DNA from: Boseongicola sp. SB0675_bin_26
Lineage (GTDB): Bacteria; Pseudomonadota; Alphaproteobacteria; Rhodobacterales; Rhodobacteraceae
Length of the DNA: 5,083 nucleotides
NCBI GenBank assembly: GCA_009843725.1
Contig: VYCX01000412.1
Coordinates: 1 to 5,083 of the forward strand
Reading direction: 5' to 3'
Both the position numbers and the translations under genes were made by a program. Under the pieces are notes generated by a model. That model was not told the DNA's origin. It searched no databases and was given only the letters and a program-made list of their open reading frames with translations. Below, piece by piece: positions 4,362 through 5,083 of the stretch (its first letter is position 1; every line of letters begins with the position of its first letter).

Positions 4362-5083
4362 ATGGATGTCTCTCATTTCCGCGACCTTGACCGCCTGCGC
4401 CAGACCGGCAACTTTTCCCAAGCAGCCGCCCTGGGCAATCTCAGCCAGCCCGCCCTCAGCCGGCGCATCAAGTCCCTGGAAAGCTGGGTTGGCGCCGTGC
4501 TGGTCGACCGATCGCATCAACCCGTCGAGCTGACCGAAGCCGGCGTGCAAATGCTCGAGGCCGGGCTGCACGCGCTGTCGAGGATCGAGCGCGAGCGCAG
4601 CCAAATCCTGGAAGCCCAATCGCTGCCAGACAAGTATGTCGTCACATTTGGCGCGCAGCACTCCATCGGCTGGCGATTCTATCCTGCATGGCTGCAAGCG
4701 CTGGAAGAAGCCTATGGTCCCATCCTGTCCAGGCTGCGCGCCGATGACTTGCCGAACTGCCTCCGCGATCTCAAGCGAGGCGACGTGGATTTCGTGATTG
4801 CCTACCAGCGAGCGGGCACCCGGCAGGCCGGATCCTTCGACTCCGTTCTGATCGGCAGCGACCAGCTCATTCTAGTTTGCAAGCCCGGTGCCGACGGGTG
4901 CCCGATTTTCCGTTTCGACAGGTCTGGCATCGAGATGCCGTACCTGCGTTTCGGCGACGCCGCGCCAATAGGACAACTCCTGCAACCGCTGCTTGCCGAA
5001 AAGGACCTGGCCAACCGGCTGCGCACGGTCTACGAAAACTCGATGGCCGGCGCGCTCCGGATCCGGGCGCGTGCGGGCGACGG
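4362..5083 (+). CDS. LysR-type transcriptional regulator, HypT/YjiE-like (partial, C-terminus cut off)
   Basis: DNA-binding regulator, probably of the divergent operon. I translated 240 codons with no stop before the right edge; a full LysR protein is about 290-310 residues. The N-terminal winged helix-turn-helix is complete: MDVSHFRDLDRLRQTGNFSQ, then a recognition-helix region with LSQPALSRRIKSLE, the wing VGAVLVDRS, and LTEAGVQML leading into the linker helix. The effector domain begins near residue 92 (VVTFGAQHSIGWRFYPAWL), and the segment SRLRADDLPNCLRDLKRGDVDFVIAYQ resembles the HypT/YjiE branch rather than CysB. The start at ATG 4362 gives the usual LysR N-terminus but has no visible Shine-Dalgarno; an in-frame ATG at 4326 would add 12 atypical residues and read through the putative operator. 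The effector is unknown; a sulfur amino compound or its product is a guess from the neighbours. A role analogous to CuyR, the regulator next to cuyA in R. pomeroyi, is possible. Confidence 0.9.
   Translation, partial: MDVSHFRDLDRLRQTGNFSQAAALGNLSQPALSRRIKSLESWVGAVLVDRSHQPVELTEAGVQMLEAGLHALSRIERERSQILEAQSLPDKYVVTFGAQHSIGWRFYPAWLQALEEAYGPILSRLRADDLPNCLRDLKRGDVDFVIAYQRAGTRQAGSFDSVLIGSDQLILVCKPGADGCPIFRFDRSGIEMPYLRFGDAAPIGQLLQPLLAEKDLANRLRTVYENSMAGALRIRARAGD

Noticed and set aside
4332..4697. Open frame of 121 codons on the minus strand opposite the LysR gene.
   Set aside because: It overlaps the regulator's DNA-binding domain, which reads well on the plus strand, and it has no recognisable motif.
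1..5083. Mobile elements, CRISPR arrays, tRNA or rRNA genes.
   Set aside because: I saw no terminal inverted repeats, transposase motifs, regularly spaced direct repeats or tRNA-like cloverleaf in the small non-coding space; nearly every base is in a recognised gene.

Overview
The window (about 60% G+C) looks like chromosomal or megaplasmid DNA from an alphaproteobacterium, most likely a Rhodobacterales/Roseobacter-type organism. That placement is an inference from the codon use, the style of the ABC transporter and the CuyA-like enzyme; no rRNA or other taxonomic marker is present. The whole window is coding except for one divergent intergenic region of about 110-140 bases and one gap of 81 bases.

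Layout. A four-gene operon runs leftwards on the minus strand from about 4250 to beyond the left edge. Its genes are, in order: a PLP-dependent beta-elimination enzyme of the D-cysteine desulfhydrase / L-cysteate sulfo-lyase family (CuyA-like, 3195-4223); a periplasmic OpuAC/ProX-type substrate-binding protein (2201-3166); a ProV-type ATPase (1082-2119); and a ProW-type permease with a long N-terminal extension (1085 to the edge, truncated). Gaps are 28 bases (enzyme to binding protein) and 81 bases (binding protein to ATPase), followed by a 4-base ATGA overlap (ATPase to permease). The 81-base gap holds a perfect 11-bp hairpin. On the plus strand, starting at 4362 and running off the right edge, is a divergent LysR-type regulator that resembles the HypT/YjiE branch.

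How the parts fit. The AT-rich spacer between the regulator and the enzyme gene carries a perfect dyad of the T-N11-A type expected for a LysR operator, so the regulator probably controls the operon and itself. The importer belongs to the family that takes up glycine betaine, choline, carnitine, TMAO and similar solutes. The co-transcribed enzyme belongs to a family that removes sulfide or sulfite plus ammonia from C3 amino acids. The most interesting question is whether this betaine-type importer has been recruited to bring in a sulfur- or sulfonate-containing amino compound for the enzyme. The sequence suggests this link through operon structure but does not prove it.

Several starts given here are shorter than the longest open frames: 3166 for the binding protein (strong Shine-Dalgarno), 2119 for the ATPase (homology; the longer frame would read through the hairpin) and 4223 for the enzyme (homology; uncertain).
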